A stretch of 64,000 bases of DNA from assembly GCA_050293315.1 (NCBI GenBank), contig JBNKMS010000015.1, forward strand, positions 1 to 64,000. Reading direction: 5' to 3'. How positions within the stretch are numbered: position 1 is the stretch's first letter; each line of letters opens with the position of its first letter. Both the position numbers and the translations under genes were made by a program. The stretch is from CBFDBF01 sp050293315. Its GTDB lineage: Bacteria > Pseudomonadota > Gammaproteobacteria > Chromatiales > Chromatiaceae. The notes beneath the pieces are model-generated. The model did not search any database, was not told the DNA's origin, and was given only the letters and a program-made list of their open reading frames with translations. Below, in pieces: positions 20,309-27,581 of this stretch.

Positions 20309-21175
20309 ATGATGTCCATATTGATTCGATTTAAGCGTGAATTTACCGTGGATTTTTCTGTCATTATTCCCAGTTTCAACCGTGCCCCACTACTGGCGCG
20401 TGCAATAGAGTCGGTCTTCTCTCAGAGTCTGGCCCCACGTGAGATTATTGTAGTAGATGATGGTTCCACCGATGGCACCAGGGAGTTGATGCTCCATCGC
20501 TTCCCCCAGTGCAGATATATCCACCAGCCGAACCGTGGGGTAAGTAGCGCCAGGAACCGCGGTATCGCGGCCGCTGCTGGTGAATGGATCGCCTTTCTCG
20601 ACTCCGATGACGAGTGGCTGCCGAGCAAACTGGCCGCGCAGAAGCAGGCCCTGCAGAGTGAACCTGACCGCCTTATCTGTCACACAGAGGAGATCTGGAT
20701 TCGTAATGGCAAGCGGGTCAACGCCATGAATAAGCATCGTAAGAGTGGTGGCCGGATATTCCGCAACTGCCTGCCTCTATGTCTGATTTCACCCTCCAGC
20801 GCAGTCATCCATCGCTCCCTGCTGGAAAAGGTTGGCTCCTTTGATGTGGAGCTCCCGGTATGTGAGGACTACGATCTATGGCTGCGGATCTGTGCGCACC
20901 ATCCGGTTGCATTTGTGCCCGAGCCGCAGATCATCAAATATGGTGGGCATGAAGATCAGCTATCACGCCGAGAGTGGGGCATGGACCGGTTTCGGGTACA
21001 GGCACTGGAGAAGATTATTACCACTTGTGGACTCGCGCCAGACGACCGCCGAGCAGCTATAGAGACCCTGCTGGCCAAGGTCGAGATACTGGCAAATGGG
21101 GCGGAAAAGAGAGGGCGGGAAGATATGGTTGCGCAGTACCGTGAGATGCAGAAAAACTACAGAGAACTACTGTGA
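20309..21175 (+). CDS. Family 2 glycosyltransferase
   Basis: A GT-A fold enzyme of about 288 residues. Evidence: VIIPSFNRAPLLARAIESV, VVDDGSTDGT, the GVSSARNRGI segment, the DxD-like DSDDEW and a second acidic motif CEDYDLWLRI. There is no membrane helix. ATG codons at 20309 and 20312 are both possible (GCGGTGG upstream); a GTG at 20348, just before the first strand, is a shorter option. The acceptor is unknown. It stands alone between carA and a protease gene, outside any visible polysaccharide cluster. Confidence 0.85.
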   Translation: MMSILIRFKREFTVDFSVIIPSFNRAPLLARAIESVFSQSLAPREIIVVDDGSTDGTRELMLHRFPQCRYIHQPNRGVSSARNRGIAAAAGEWIAFLDSDDEWLPSKLAAQKQALQSEPDRLICHTEEIWIRNGKRVNAMNKHRKSGGRIFRNCLPLCLISPSSAVIHRSLLEKVGSFDVELPVCEDYDLWLRICAHHPVAFVPEPQIIKYGGHEDQLSRREWGMDRFRVQALEKIITTCGLAPDDRRAAIETLLAKVEILANGAEKRGREDMVAQYREMQKNYRELL

Positions 21176-21181
21176 TATGAA

Positions 21182-21826
21182 TTAGGGTTTTTTGCTCAAA
21201 ATCATTATGTTACCGCTATGCTTGATCTCTGTTCTACTAAGAAAGCTCATCCCCAACAGCACCTCTGAGGGACCAGCCCCGGCAATCACGATACCCTCTA
21301 CCTGATGCAGCACAATATCACCAACCTGCACCTTGTCCAGGGTCACGGAATAGGCGTTGGCAACTCCTGAGGCTGTACTTACTATACCCCTTTCACCTTT
21401 GAGCCAATAACGGATGCCCAACCGTTTGGCCTCGGCCTCACCCATCGCAACCGTGGTTGCACCGGTATCCACCATCATTGTAACCGTACGCCCGTTGATA
21501 CTACCAACCGTGGTATAGTGGCCATCTGCACCGCGTGTGATCCGTACCTCACGCCCCTCTGGCGGTTTGAAGGTACCCCCGATCTGCACCCCGATAGGAT
21601 AGGTCTTGCGTTTGCCGTCTATCTCTATCACCGCCTCCCTGCTACTGGACTCTATCAACAGCACCCCTTCGGGAGATGGCTTGCCCACCTTAAGCACCCG
21701 CTGTGTTCCATCCACCTCTACCATCGCACGATCGTTAAACAGTGCAACTACACGCAGCTTCTCTACAGCACTAACCGCCATCGGCAGCAGTATAGTCAAC
21801 AACAAAACTAGATATTTTAATCTCAT
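21182..21826 (-). CDS. Retropepsin-like (clan AA) aspartic protease, exported
   Basis: A 214-residue protein with an N-terminal signal segment (YLVLLLTILLPMAVSA). The C-terminal single retropepsin-like domain has MVDTGATTVAMG as active site and the hydrophobic flap/closing strand VLLGMSFL. This matches the TIGR02281-type family of periplasmic aspartic proteases with unknown substrates. Its ATG overlaps the pgpA stop (ATGA), so the two are translationally coupled. Confidence 0.85.
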   Translation of the reverse strand: MRLKYLVLLLTILLPMAVSAVEKLRVVALFNDRAMVEVDGTQRVLKVGKPSPEGVLLIESSSREAVIEIDGKRKTYPIGVQIGGTFKPPEGREVRITRGADGHYTTVGSINGRTVTMMVDTGATTVAMGEAEAKRLGIRYWLKGERGIVSTASGVANAYSVTLDKVQVGDIVLHQVEGIVIAGAGPSEVLLGMSFLSRTEIKHSGNIMILSKKP

Positions 21827-22317
21827 AGTGACAAAAGATAGTCTGTTAGCTGCAGCAGGGCAAATCCAAAAACCCCTGCCACCAGATCATCAAGCATAAT
21901 CCCAAGACCACCACTGACCTGCCGATCCAGCCAGCCAATGGGCCACGGCTTCCATATATCGAACAGTCGAAAGAGGATAAAGCCGGCCACAATCCAACCC
22001 CATCCGGGCGGCAGCAGCCACAGTGTAACCAGCAGGCCAACCCACTCGTCCCAGACGATGCCGCCGTGATCATGCACACCCAGATCACCGGATACTCGTC
22101 CACATAGCCATACGCCGAATATAAACATAGCTACTATCAGTAGTAGGTAGTTGAGAGGAGCCAGATGCCGCAGCAGTAGATAGAGCGGTATAGCGGCTAT
22201 GGTGCCGGCGGTACCTGGCACCTTTGGGATGGCACCTGAACCAAGACCAAAGGCCAGCAGATGAAGTGGATTCAGCCAGTCTGGCCTGATCTGCGGACTA
22301 TTGTTGGAAATGTTCAT
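21823..22317 (-). CDS. pgpA: Phosphatidylglycerophosphatase A
   Basis: Removes the phosphate from phosphatidylglycerophosphate in phospholipid synthesis. The 164-residue membrane protein carries the family motifs GSGAIPKVPGTAGT, VHDHGGIVWDEWVG, FRLFDIWKPWPI and GGLGIMLDDLVAG. I use ATG at 22317 (GAGAGG upstream), which overlaps the thiL end by 20 nt; a start at 22350 would add 11 residues. thiL-pgpA adjacency is common in gammaproteobacteria. Confidence 0.95.
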   Translation of the reverse strand: MNISNNSPQIRPDWLNPLHLLAFGLGSGAIPKVPGTAGTIAAIPLYLLLRHLAPLNYLLLIVAMFIFGVWLCGRVSGDLGVHDHGGIVWDEWVGLLVTLWLLPPGWGWIVAGFILFRLFDIWKPWPIGWLDRQVSGGLGIMLDDLVAGVFGFALLQLTDYLLSL

Positions 22318-23254
22318 ACCCCCCTCTCGACAGGGACAACTCACCACCATCCCCCTGCAGGCAACGAATACCGGAACCGGGCAGAATTCTACCTATGCGC
22401 GTCACTTTGCACCCCGTATCCACAAGAGACGCCTTACGCTCCGGTGGCAGAGTGAAGCAGAGTTCATAATCATCTCCACCGCTCAGTATGGTTGTCCAGT
22501 CGGTGGTCGCATCAAGATAATCTCTTACCGCTGGTGACAGGGGGATCCTGTTTAGCTCTATCTCTGCAGCAACCCCACTCTGCATGCAAATGTGTCCCAG
22601 ATCGGCCAGCAGGCCATCAGAGATATCGATAGCTGCATGGGCTATGTCCACCAGAGAGCGCCCACACTGAATCCTGGGGGTTGGTCGTTGCAGTCTCTGC
22701 ATAAGCTGCTCCAGCCCCTGCTCTGGTCGGTAACCGCCGGATTGCGCCAGCAACGCCAACGCCGCATCTCCTATAGTCCCGGTCAAGCAGATCAGATCAC
22801 CCGGCTGCGCTGCATCCCGGCGCAGTGCCTTGCCCGACTCCATCAGGCCGTGGGCGGTGACGGTTATGCTACGTGGTCCCTGTGTGGTATCACCCCCAAC
22901 CAACTGCACCCCATGCTGTTCTGCCAATGAGGCGAAACCGCTACAAAATTTCTGCAACCAGTTGGAATCACTCTCCGGCAAAGTCAGGGCCAGAGTTACC
23001 CAGGCCGGCTCCGCCCCCATCGCAGCAAGATCGCTGAGACTTACCGCCAATGCCTTGTGACCAATGGCCTCTGGATCATCGCTGGCCAGAAAATGGACCC
23101 CCTCAACCAGGGTATCTACGCTGACCGCCAGCTCTTTACCGGCTGCTGGTTGCATCAAGGCGCAATCGTCTCCCACACCCAATACGACATCGCTGCGAGA
23201 AGAGGTGGCAGTAGCAAAATATTTTTGAATTAATTGAAATTCAGACAGCGCCAT
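22298..23254 (-). CDS. thiL: Thiamine-monophosphate kinase
   Basis: Phosphorylates thiamine monophosphate to the diphosphate cofactor. The 318-residue AIR-synthase-like protein shows the expected series VLGVGDDCALM, SVDTLVEGVHF, LSDLAAMGAEP, VGGDTTQGP, AAIDISDGLLADLGH and SGGDDYELCF. It lies 71 bp from nusB and overlaps pgpA. No TPP riboswitch is visible before it. Confidence 0.97.
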   Translation of the reverse strand: MALSEFQLIQKYFATATSSRSDVVLGVGDDCALMQPAAGKELAVSVDTLVEGVHFLASDDPEAIGHKALAVSLSDLAAMGAEPAWVTLALTLPESDSNWLQKFCSGFASLAEQHGVQLVGGDTTQGPRSITVTAHGLMESGKALRRDAAQPGDLICLTGTIGDAALALLAQSGGYRPEQGLEQLMQRLQRPTPRIQCGRSLVDIAHAAIDISDGLLADLGHICMQSGVAAEIELNRIPLSPAVRDYLDATTDWTTILSGGDDYELCFTLPPERKASLVDTGCKVTRIGRILPGSGIRCLQGDGGELSLSRGGYEHFQQ

Positions 23255-23325
23255 AGGGGATAGCCACAGAAAGATTGTCTAAGCTCGCCACTCTGACACA
23301 TGCATCCATCTGATACTGCCGGGTA

Positions 23326-23742
23326 CTACATTTCGGCAGCACGTGCCTTTTTTGCCAGTTTATCGAGTACACCATTGACATATTTGTGTCCCTGTTCTGC
23401 ACCGAACAGCTTAGCCAGCTCTACAGCCTCATTAATTACCACCCGATATGGGACCTCAGGGTGATGCGCCAACTCATACGCGCCCAGTCTAAGGATGGCC
23501 CGCTCTACCGGGTCAACACTCTCTATGGCTCGATCAAGTGATGGTGAGAGCTGTTCATCCAGGTCGGTAAGATTGGCTGGCACACCGTGCAACAGCTCTT
23601 TAAAGTAAGAGACCTCGAAACTCTCCGCAGCGTGCTCTTGCAGAAATTGCCGCTCGATATCCAGAATATCGTTGCCGGTCAACTGCCACTGATAGATGGC
23701 CTGAACGGCGTGTTGCCGTGCCTGGCTACGCCTACCTGCCAT
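23326..23742 (-). CDS. nusB: Transcription antitermination factor NusB
   Basis: Binds boxA RNA with S10 in rRNA antitermination. The 138-residue all-helical protein contains ARQHAVQAIYQWQLT, DPVERAILRLGAYEL, PYRVVINEAVELAK and KYVNGVLDKLAKK. Its start overlaps the ribH stop as TAATG, so it is coupled to riboflavin synthesis, as in many proteobacteria. Confidence 0.97.
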   Translation of the reverse strand: MAGRRSQARQHAVQAIYQWQLTGNDILDIERQFLQEHAAESFEVSYFKELLHGVPANLTDLDEQLSPSLDRAIESVDPVERAILRLGAYELAHHPEVPYRVVINEAVELAKLFGAEQGHKYVNGVLDKLAKKARAAEM

Positions 23743-24212
23743 TAGTCAAGTTGACGCAGGAGATTGACCATTTCGATAGCAGAGGTGGCAGCCTCAACCC
23801 CTTTGTTACCAGCCTTGGTCCCGGCCCTTTCGATGGCCTGCTCAATGCTGTCAACGGTGAGGACACCGAAGGCAACCGGAACCCCGTGTTTGAGATTGAC
23901 CTGTGCCAGCCCCTTCACACACTCGCTGGCCACATACTCAAAGTGGGGAGTACCGCCTCGAATCACTGCCCCCAGGGCGATGATGGCATCGTACTCCTGC
24001 TTGGACGCAACCCTATCCAGGGCAAGTGGCAGTTCAAATGCACCCGGCACCCGGACGATGGTTATATCGGACTCACTGGCCCCATGTCGCTTCAGGGTGT
24101 CGATCGCCCCCTGCAGCAGACTCTCAACAATAAAGCTGTTAAACCGTGCAACTACTACGCAGAAGCGGGCTTTTTGCACAGTGAGTGCGCCTTCGATGGT
24201 TTTAATCGTCAT
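23742..24212 (-). CDS. ribH: 6,7-dimethyl-8-ribityllumazine synthase
   Basis: The penultimate riboflavin enzyme, forming the lumazine from dihydroxybutanone phosphate and the ribitylaminouracil. The 156 residues include VVARFNSFIVESLL, VPGAFELPLAL, ALGAVIRGGTPHFEYV and PVAFGVLTVDS. It lies 39 bp downstream of ribB(A) and is coupled to nusB. Confidence 0.97.
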   Translation of the reverse strand: MTIKTIEGALTVQKARFCVVVARFNSFIVESLLQGAIDTLKRHGASESDITIVRVPGAFELPLALDRVASKQEYDAIIALGAVIRGGTPHFEYVASECVKGLAQVNLKHGVPVAFGVLTVDSIEQAIERAGTKAGNKGVEAATSAIEMVNLLRQLD

Positions 24213-24251
24213 AGCAAAAATCCTGGCCTTTAATCTTCTTTGAGGTAAATA

Positions 24252-25364
24252 CTACTCACAATCCACGTACTCTACCACTTCCAGATCGAAGCCGGAGATA
24301 GCATGAATACTCTTGGGTGCGCTCAATAACCGCATCTGGCGTACACCCAGATCTGATAATATCTGCGCACCGACACCAAAGGTTCGTAGATGGCTATTGG
24401 TAGAACGCGTAGGCACAACATCATCGGCGTCATGGATCTGAAAGTCACGCATCTGCTGTACTATCTCCCTAGAGCTGTCGTGATTTCGCAGCACCACTAT
24501 TACACCACTCCCCTCGCGTGACACCTGGGCCATGGCATTGGAGAGCGGCCAGCCACATCCAGCATGATTGGTCGCGAACAGATCACATATCGTATGCTGC
24601 ATATGAACCCGCACCAGGGTCGGTTTCCCAGGTACCACCTCACCCAGCACCAACGCCAGGTGGAGTTCATTGTCTATACAGTCCTGGTACGCGACCAAAC
24701 GAAACTCACCATACTCTGTAGGCAGGTTACACTCGCTGATCCGTTCAATTGATTTCTCATTTCTGACCCGGTATTGAATAAGGTCGGCAATAGTACCCAT
24801 CTTAAGATTATGTTCCTTGGCGAAATCCACCAAGTCTGCATGCCGCGCCATCGATCCATCTTCATTCAGGATCTCAACAATCGCCGCTGACGGTGTCTTG
24901 CCTGCCAACCGTGCCAAGTCACAACCTGCCTCAGTATGACCCGCCCGCACCAACACCCCGCCAGGCTGCGCCATAAGAGGAAAGATGTGGCCAGGCTGTA
25001 CCAGATCCTGGGGCTGGGCATCCTTTCTTACCGTGGCCATGATCGTAGTCGCCCGATCTGCCGCCGAGATTCCGGTAGTAACGCCCTGGGCCGCCTCGAT
25101 AGAGACGGTAAAGTTGGTGTTGTGCGCCGAGTCATTCTGATCAACCATCAGTGGCAGACGCAGTTGCTCACACCGCTCTTTGGTAAGAGTCAGACATATA
25201 AGGCCACGCCCATAACGAGCCATGAAGTTTATCGCCTCAGGGGTGACCGACTCGGCCGCCATTAGCAGATCACCCTCATTCTCGCGATCCTCATCATCCA
25301 TGATGATGACCATCTTGCCCTGACGTATATCTTCAATAATCTCTTCTGTGCTGTTCAGTGACAT
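24252..25364 (-). CDS. ribBA: 3,4-dihydroxy-2-butanone 4-phosphate synthase with degenerate GTP cyclohydrolase II domain
   Basis: The N-terminal half (1-205) is a complete RibB: the metal/substrate loop IMDDEDRENEGDL, ARYGRGLICL, TTGISAADRATT and HTEAGCDLARLAG. The C-terminal half (206-370) aligns with GTP cyclohydrolase II but has lost its zinc ligands. Where RibA has C-x10-C-x-C, this protein reads MQHTICDLFATNHAGCGWPL. This fits the RibBX type described from other gammaproteobacteria, in which RibA activity is supplied elsewhere. ribD and riboflavin synthase are not adjacent, and no FMN riboswitch fits in the 57-bp gap before it. Confidence 0.9.
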   Translation of the reverse strand: MSLNSTEEIIEDIRQGKMVIIMDDEDRENEGDLLMAAESVTPEAINFMARYGRGLICLTLTKERCEQLRLPLMVDQNDSAHNTNFTVSIEAAQGVTTGISAADRATTIMATVRKDAQPQDLVQPGHIFPLMAQPGGVLVRAGHTEAGCDLARLAGKTPSAAIVEILNEDGSMARHADLVDFAKEHNLKMGTIADLIQYRVRNEKSIERISECNLPTEYGEFRLVAYQDCIDNELHLALVLGEVVPGKPTLVRVHMQHTICDLFATNHAGCGWPLSNAMAQVSREGSGVIVVLRNHDSSREIVQQMRDFQIHDADDVVPTRSTNSHLRTFGVGAQILSDLGVRQMRLLSAPKSIHAISGFDLEVVEYVDCE

Positions 25365-25421
25365 AGCAAACCCGTACCGTAATACGGCACATATTAATCT
25401 AGTGTGTGGAATCTACCGATT

Positions 25422-25880
25422 TTAGCAGAGGCTGGAGCTACAGAGTAGATCGCGGATCAATGCGGTAGGGAAACCGCGCTGCTCGAGGAAACGGGCCCGT
25501 CTGGCCTGTTCCTTGTTGTCACGTGGGGAGGTCTCCCCAAACTTACGTTGCACTACCTCCTGCATCAGATCACGCCACTCTTCAGCATCTGCATCCAAAG
25601 CACTGCTGATAAGTGCATCGGCTATCCCACGCTCCTGCAGTTCGGCCCTAATACGTACCGGCCCGAACCCCTTACGCCTGCGCACTGCAATGTACTCCTG
25701 CAGAAACCTGCTATCGCTCAGATAGTCCTGCTCCTCCAGCCGGTCCAACACCTCCTCTACCAGCTGCCGCTCATACTCTCTGAGCAGCAGCTTGCGACTC
25801 AACTCCAGGCGGGAGTGTTCACGTATGGCCAGCAGTCGCAGCGCCGCCTGCTCTATCTCCTTGCTATCCGTGTGGCTCAG
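25422..25880 (-). CDS. recX: Regulatory protein RecX
   Basis: A modulator that inhibits RecA filaments. The conventional frame begins only at a TTG (25802), but homology to RecX (EIEQAALRLLAIREHSRLEL) extends upstream to a CTG at 25880. That CTG overlaps the recA stop as CTGA and has AGGAGG 7 nt before it. The only in-frame stop upstream lies two codons earlier. No ATG, GTG or TTG occurs between. I therefore take CUG as the probable start (152 residues, the family length); the shorter product would lack the first helical repeat. Characteristic segments include DYLSDSRFLQEYI and RKGFGPVRIRAEL. Confidence 0.88.
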   Translation of the reverse strand: MSHTDSKEIEQAALRLLAIREHSRLELSRKLLLREYERQLVEEVLDRLEEQDYLSDSRFLQEYIAVRRRKGFGPVRIRAELQERGIADALISSALDADAEEWRDLMQEVVQRKFGETSPRDNKEQARRARFLEQRGFPTALIRDLLCSSSLC

Positions 25881-26923
25881 GCCTCAACCTCCTGCTCCGC
25901 CTCCTCTTCCTCTGCAGTCGCGACCTGCTCTACAGATGGGAACACAATATCTCTGATCCTGGCCTCTATCTCCTGGGCCATCTCCGGATTCTCCTTCAGA
26001 TAGTTACGCACATTATCTTTGCCTTGGCCAATACGGTCGCCGTTATAGCTGTACCAGGCACCCGACTTCTCCACAATGTCGTGCTGGACCCCAAGATCGA
26101 TAATCTCTCCCTCTCTTGAGATACCACCGCCATAGAGGATCTCGAATTCAGCCTTCTTGAATGGTGGCGCCACCTTGTTTTTCACCACCTTCACCCTGGT
26201 CTCGTTGCCGATGACCTCGTCTCCCTTCTTGATGGCCCCGATGCGACGAATGTCGAGCCGGACTGATGAGTAGAATTTCAACGCATTACCGCCGGTAGTG
26301 GTCTCTGGGTTACCGAACATCACCCCGATCTTCATTCTTATCTGGTTAATAAAGATCACCATACAGTTGGAGCGCTTGATATTGGCGGTCAGTTTACGCA
26401 GCGCTTGTGACATTAGGCGCGCCTGCAGCCCGACATGGGCGTCACCCATATCACCCTCTATCTCTGCCTTGGGGGTCAGGGCGGCCACCGAGTCTATTAC
26501 TACTACATCTACAGCCCCGGAGCGCACCAGCATATCGGTGATCTCCAGTGCCTGCTCACCGGTATCCGGCTGGGAGACCAGCAGCTCATCCATATCCACA
26601 CCCAATTTTTCGGCATACACTGGATCCAGGGCGTGCTCAGCATCTACAAAAGCAGCAGTACCACCGGTCTTTTGCACCTCTGCCACTACGTGCAGGGTAA
26701 GGGTTGTCTTGCCCGACGATTCCGGACCGTAGATCTCTATCACCCGTCCTCGCGGCATTCCACCAACGCCCAGGGCAATATCCAGCCCGAGTGAACCGGT
26801 CGAGACCACATCTACATTGCGCACTGCACCCATATCGCCCATGCGCATCACTGAACCCTTGCCAAACTGTTTCTCGATCTGACCCAGTGCTGCACCAAGC
26901 GCCTTCTTCCGGTTATCATCCAT
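25877..26923 (-). CDS. recA: Recombinase A
   Basis: The 348-residue DNA strand-exchange ATPase. Walker A is GPESSGKTT, loop L1 lies near GDMGDAHVGLQARLM, L2 near INQIRMKIGVMFGNPETTTGG, and the C-terminus is acidic (EEEEAEQEVEA). Its stop overlaps the presumed recX CUG start. The 108-bp upstream gap contains no CTG-N10-CAG LexA site but does hold GTTC-N7-GTTC at 26971-26985. Confidence 0.99.
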   Translation of the reverse strand: MDDNRKKALGAALGQIEKQFGKGSVMRMGDMGAVRNVDVVSTGSLGLDIALGVGGMPRGRVIEIYGPESSGKTTLTLHVVAEVQKTGGTAAFVDAEHALDPVYAEKLGVDMDELLVSQPDTGEQALEITDMLVRSGAVDVVVIDSVAALTPKAEIEGDMGDAHVGLQARLMSQALRKLTANIKRSNCMVIFINQIRMKIGVMFGNPETTTGGNALKFYSSVRLDIRRIGAIKKGDEVIGNETRVKVVKNKVAPPFKKAEFEILYGGGISREGEIIDLGVQHDIVEKSGAWYSYNGDRIGQGKDNVRNYLKENPEMAQEIEARIRDIVFPSVEQVATAEEEEAEQEVEA

Positions 26924-26970
26924 CTTTGCCCCCTCTCGTTGTCGGTTGTTGACTCCATGTCATATTCTAC

Positions 26971-26985
26971 GTTCTATCGATGTTC
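26971..26985 (-). promoter_or_regulatory. GTTC-N7-GTTC direct repeat in the recA promoter, possible LexA site
   Basis: The top strand reads GTTCTATCGATGTTC, an exact GTTC-N7-GTTC repeat, 48 bp before the recA start. It overlaps a plausible -10 for the leftward promoter (TTGTGC, 18 nt, TAGAAC). This is the alphaproteobacterial form of the SOS box; gammaproteobacteria usually carry CTGT-N8-ACAG, which I do not find here. Confidence 0.4.
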
Positions 26986-27031
26986 TCCATTATGGCACAA
27001 CCTGAGGAGAAGTCACAACTATTTTTTAAAT

Positions 27032-27532
27032 CTATTTATCCTCCGCCTCGGCAAGCAGCTCCAACCCCCCCTGGAGCGCTATATCTACCGCCTTTTGCCG
27101 TATTGCATTGCGCTCTCCATCCAGGATCTCACACCGGGTTATCACCATTTCTCCCCGCTCTGCCCAGGCAAAATAGATGGTCCCAACCGGCTTCTCGTCA
27201 CTGCCGCCACCTGGGCCCGCAATACCGCTGACCGCAACAGCGATGTCAGCGCGGCTCCGCTCCAGCGCCCCCAGCGCCATCTCCTCTACGGTCTCTGCGC
27301 TGACTGCACCGTGGGCAAGGAGGGTAGCTGCAGCAACGCCGAGCATCTCCTGCTTTGACTCGTTGCTATAGGTGACAAAGCCGCGCTCGAAATAGCCGCT
27401 ACTGCCGGGAATATCAGTCATCACCTTGGCAATCCAGCCGCCGGTGCAGGACTCGGCCGTAGCCATGCTCAACCCCAGAGCAACCAACCGCTCTCCCAGT
27501 TTCTGCGCCAATGCCCTCAATTGTCCCTCCAT
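27032..27532 (-). CDS. pncC: Nicotinamide-nucleotide amidohydrolase (CinA C-terminal type)
   Basis: Deamidates nicotinamide mononucleotide in NAD recycling. The 166-residue protein shows ATAESCTGGWIAKVMTDIPGSSGYF, VTYSNESKQEMLGV, GAVSAETVEEMA and AVSGIAGPGGGSDEKPVGTI. ATG at 27532 gives the normal domain length; the frame stays open to 27628 without support. It is divergent from mutS and precedes recA on the same strand, the usual cinA-recA-recX order. Confidence 0.94.
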   Translation of the reverse strand: MEGQLRALAQKLGERLVALGLSMATAESCTGGWIAKVMTDIPGSSGYFERGFVTYSNESKQEMLGVAAATLLAHGAVSAETVEEMALGALERSRADIAVAVSGIAGPGGGSDEKPVGTIYFAWAERGEMVITRCEILDGERNAIRQKAVDIALQGGLELLAEAEDK

Positions 27533-27581
27533 TGGGTGATACAATTCAGCCCCATCATAACCCATACAGCCAGTTATAATC

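Noticed and set aside
25365..25421. FMN riboswitch before ribBA
   Set aside because: The gap is only 57 bp, too short for the RFN element, and the conserved helices are absent.
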